A stretch of 64,000 bases of DNA from Arthrobacter sp. efr-133-R2A-120 (GTDB taxonomy: Bacteria > Actinomycetota > Actinomycetes > Actinomycetales > Micrococcaceae), in assembly GCF_030209835.1 (NCBI RefSeq), contig NZ_JARVRF010000019.1, positions 62,001-126,000 on the forward strand, read 5' to 3'. Position 1 is the first letter of the stretch. The number at the start of each line of letters is the position of its first letter. This document shows, one piece after another, positions 63,757 to 64,000 of the stretch. The position numbers and the translations under genes were made by a program. Below the pieces are notes generated by a model that ran no database searches, was not told the origin of the DNA, and saw nothing but the letters and a program-made list of their open reading frames with translations.

Positions 63757-63845
63757 CGTAAAGGCCGTTTGTTCGGCCCCTCCACTTCAGCCGCGCCTTG
63801 ACCTCCGGTGCTGCGGGTGTTCCCCATTGAAAGGCATCCCCCGAA

Positions 63846-64000
63846 TTGATTACCGTCCAGGAACTCGAACTGCGCGCCGGCGCCCGCCTGCTCATGGACC
63901 AGGTGAGCTTCCGCGTGGATAAGGGGGACAAAATCGGTCTGGTGGGCCGGAACGGCGCAGGCAAGACGACCCTCACCCGCGTTCTTGCCGGCGAGGGACT
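63846..64000 (+). CDS. ABC-F family ATPase (3' truncated by window end)
   Basis: The first 51 codons of an ABC-F protein, starting at TTG 63846 (reads LITVQELELRAGARLLMDQV). The Walker A of the first ATPase domain is complete (GLVGRNGAGKTTLT). ABC-F proteins act on the ribosome in translation or antibiotic resistance; the subgroup cannot be told from this fragment. The gene continues beyond the window. Confidence 0.85.
   Translation, partial: MITVQELELRAGARLLMDQVSFRVDKGDKIGLVGRNGAGKTTLTRVLAGEG

Overview
The window is chromosomal DNA of a high-GC Gram-positive bacterium. It is most likely an Arthrobacter-like member of the Micrococcaceae. The evidence is the actinobacterial gene set and order (polA, rpsA, coaE fused to a GrpB-like domain, uvrB, uvrA, uvrC, rapZ, yvcK, whiA, gap-pgk-tpiA-secG, rbpA, opcA-zwf-tal-tkt, ctaB, ctaA, sufR-sufBDC), frequent GTG starts and many apparently leaderless promoters. 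No tRNA, rRNA, insertion sequence, phage gene or CRISPR array was seen. Almost every gene is a recognisable housekeeping gene.

Layout. 0-9.2 kb: truncated phosphate transporter, small membrane protein, RibD/DHFR-type reductase, thioesterase, polA, an Eis-like acetyltransferase, a NodB-like lipoprotein and rpsA. 9.2-10.6 kb is the only clearly accessory stretch. It holds a large palindromic repeat and a small cassette (a secreted peptide, a broken or frameshifted ORF and a one-TM protein). The cassette is bracketed by two divergent copies of a repeat that runs into the 3' end of the yigZ-family gene. 10.5-16.1 kb: yigZ, coaE, uvrB and terC, the last behind what looks like a yybP-ykoY (Mn2+) riboswitch. 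16-25.5 kb: peptidase, acetyltransferase, DUF3516 helicase, methyltransferase, and a heterodimeric ABC exporter with its GntR regulator. 25.6-35.1 kb: uvrA, a HAD phosphatase with plsC, uvrC, and rapZ-yvcK-whiA.

35.2-49.6 kb is central metabolism: sodA, gap-pgk-tpiA-secG, rbpA, and on the minus strand a tkt-tal-pgi-zwf-opcA-pgl operon, then ctaB. 49.8-57.9 kb: heme A synthase, an ABC-2 exporter, and the divergent sufR-sufB-sufD-Rieske-sufC-DUF59 Fe-S assembly operon, which has no sufS or sufU. 58-62.7 kb: an acyl-CoA-ligase/thiolase pair resembling Bacillus yhfT-yhfS, convergent with a bioY-bioM-bioN biotin ECF transporter. The window ends in an ABC-F gene.

The most interesting points are: the duplication-flanked cassette; exact 6-7 nt spacing between a -10 box and the start codon at about ten genes, including uvrA, uvrB, uvrC and polA; a LexA-like box at uvrA and PafBC-type promoter matches at uvrB and polA; a leaderless 10-codon uORF upstream of rbpA; the riboswitch; and a thiolase that has lost a catalytic Cys beside the biotin transporter. 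All calls rest on reading the sequence and on family knowledge; no searches were run.
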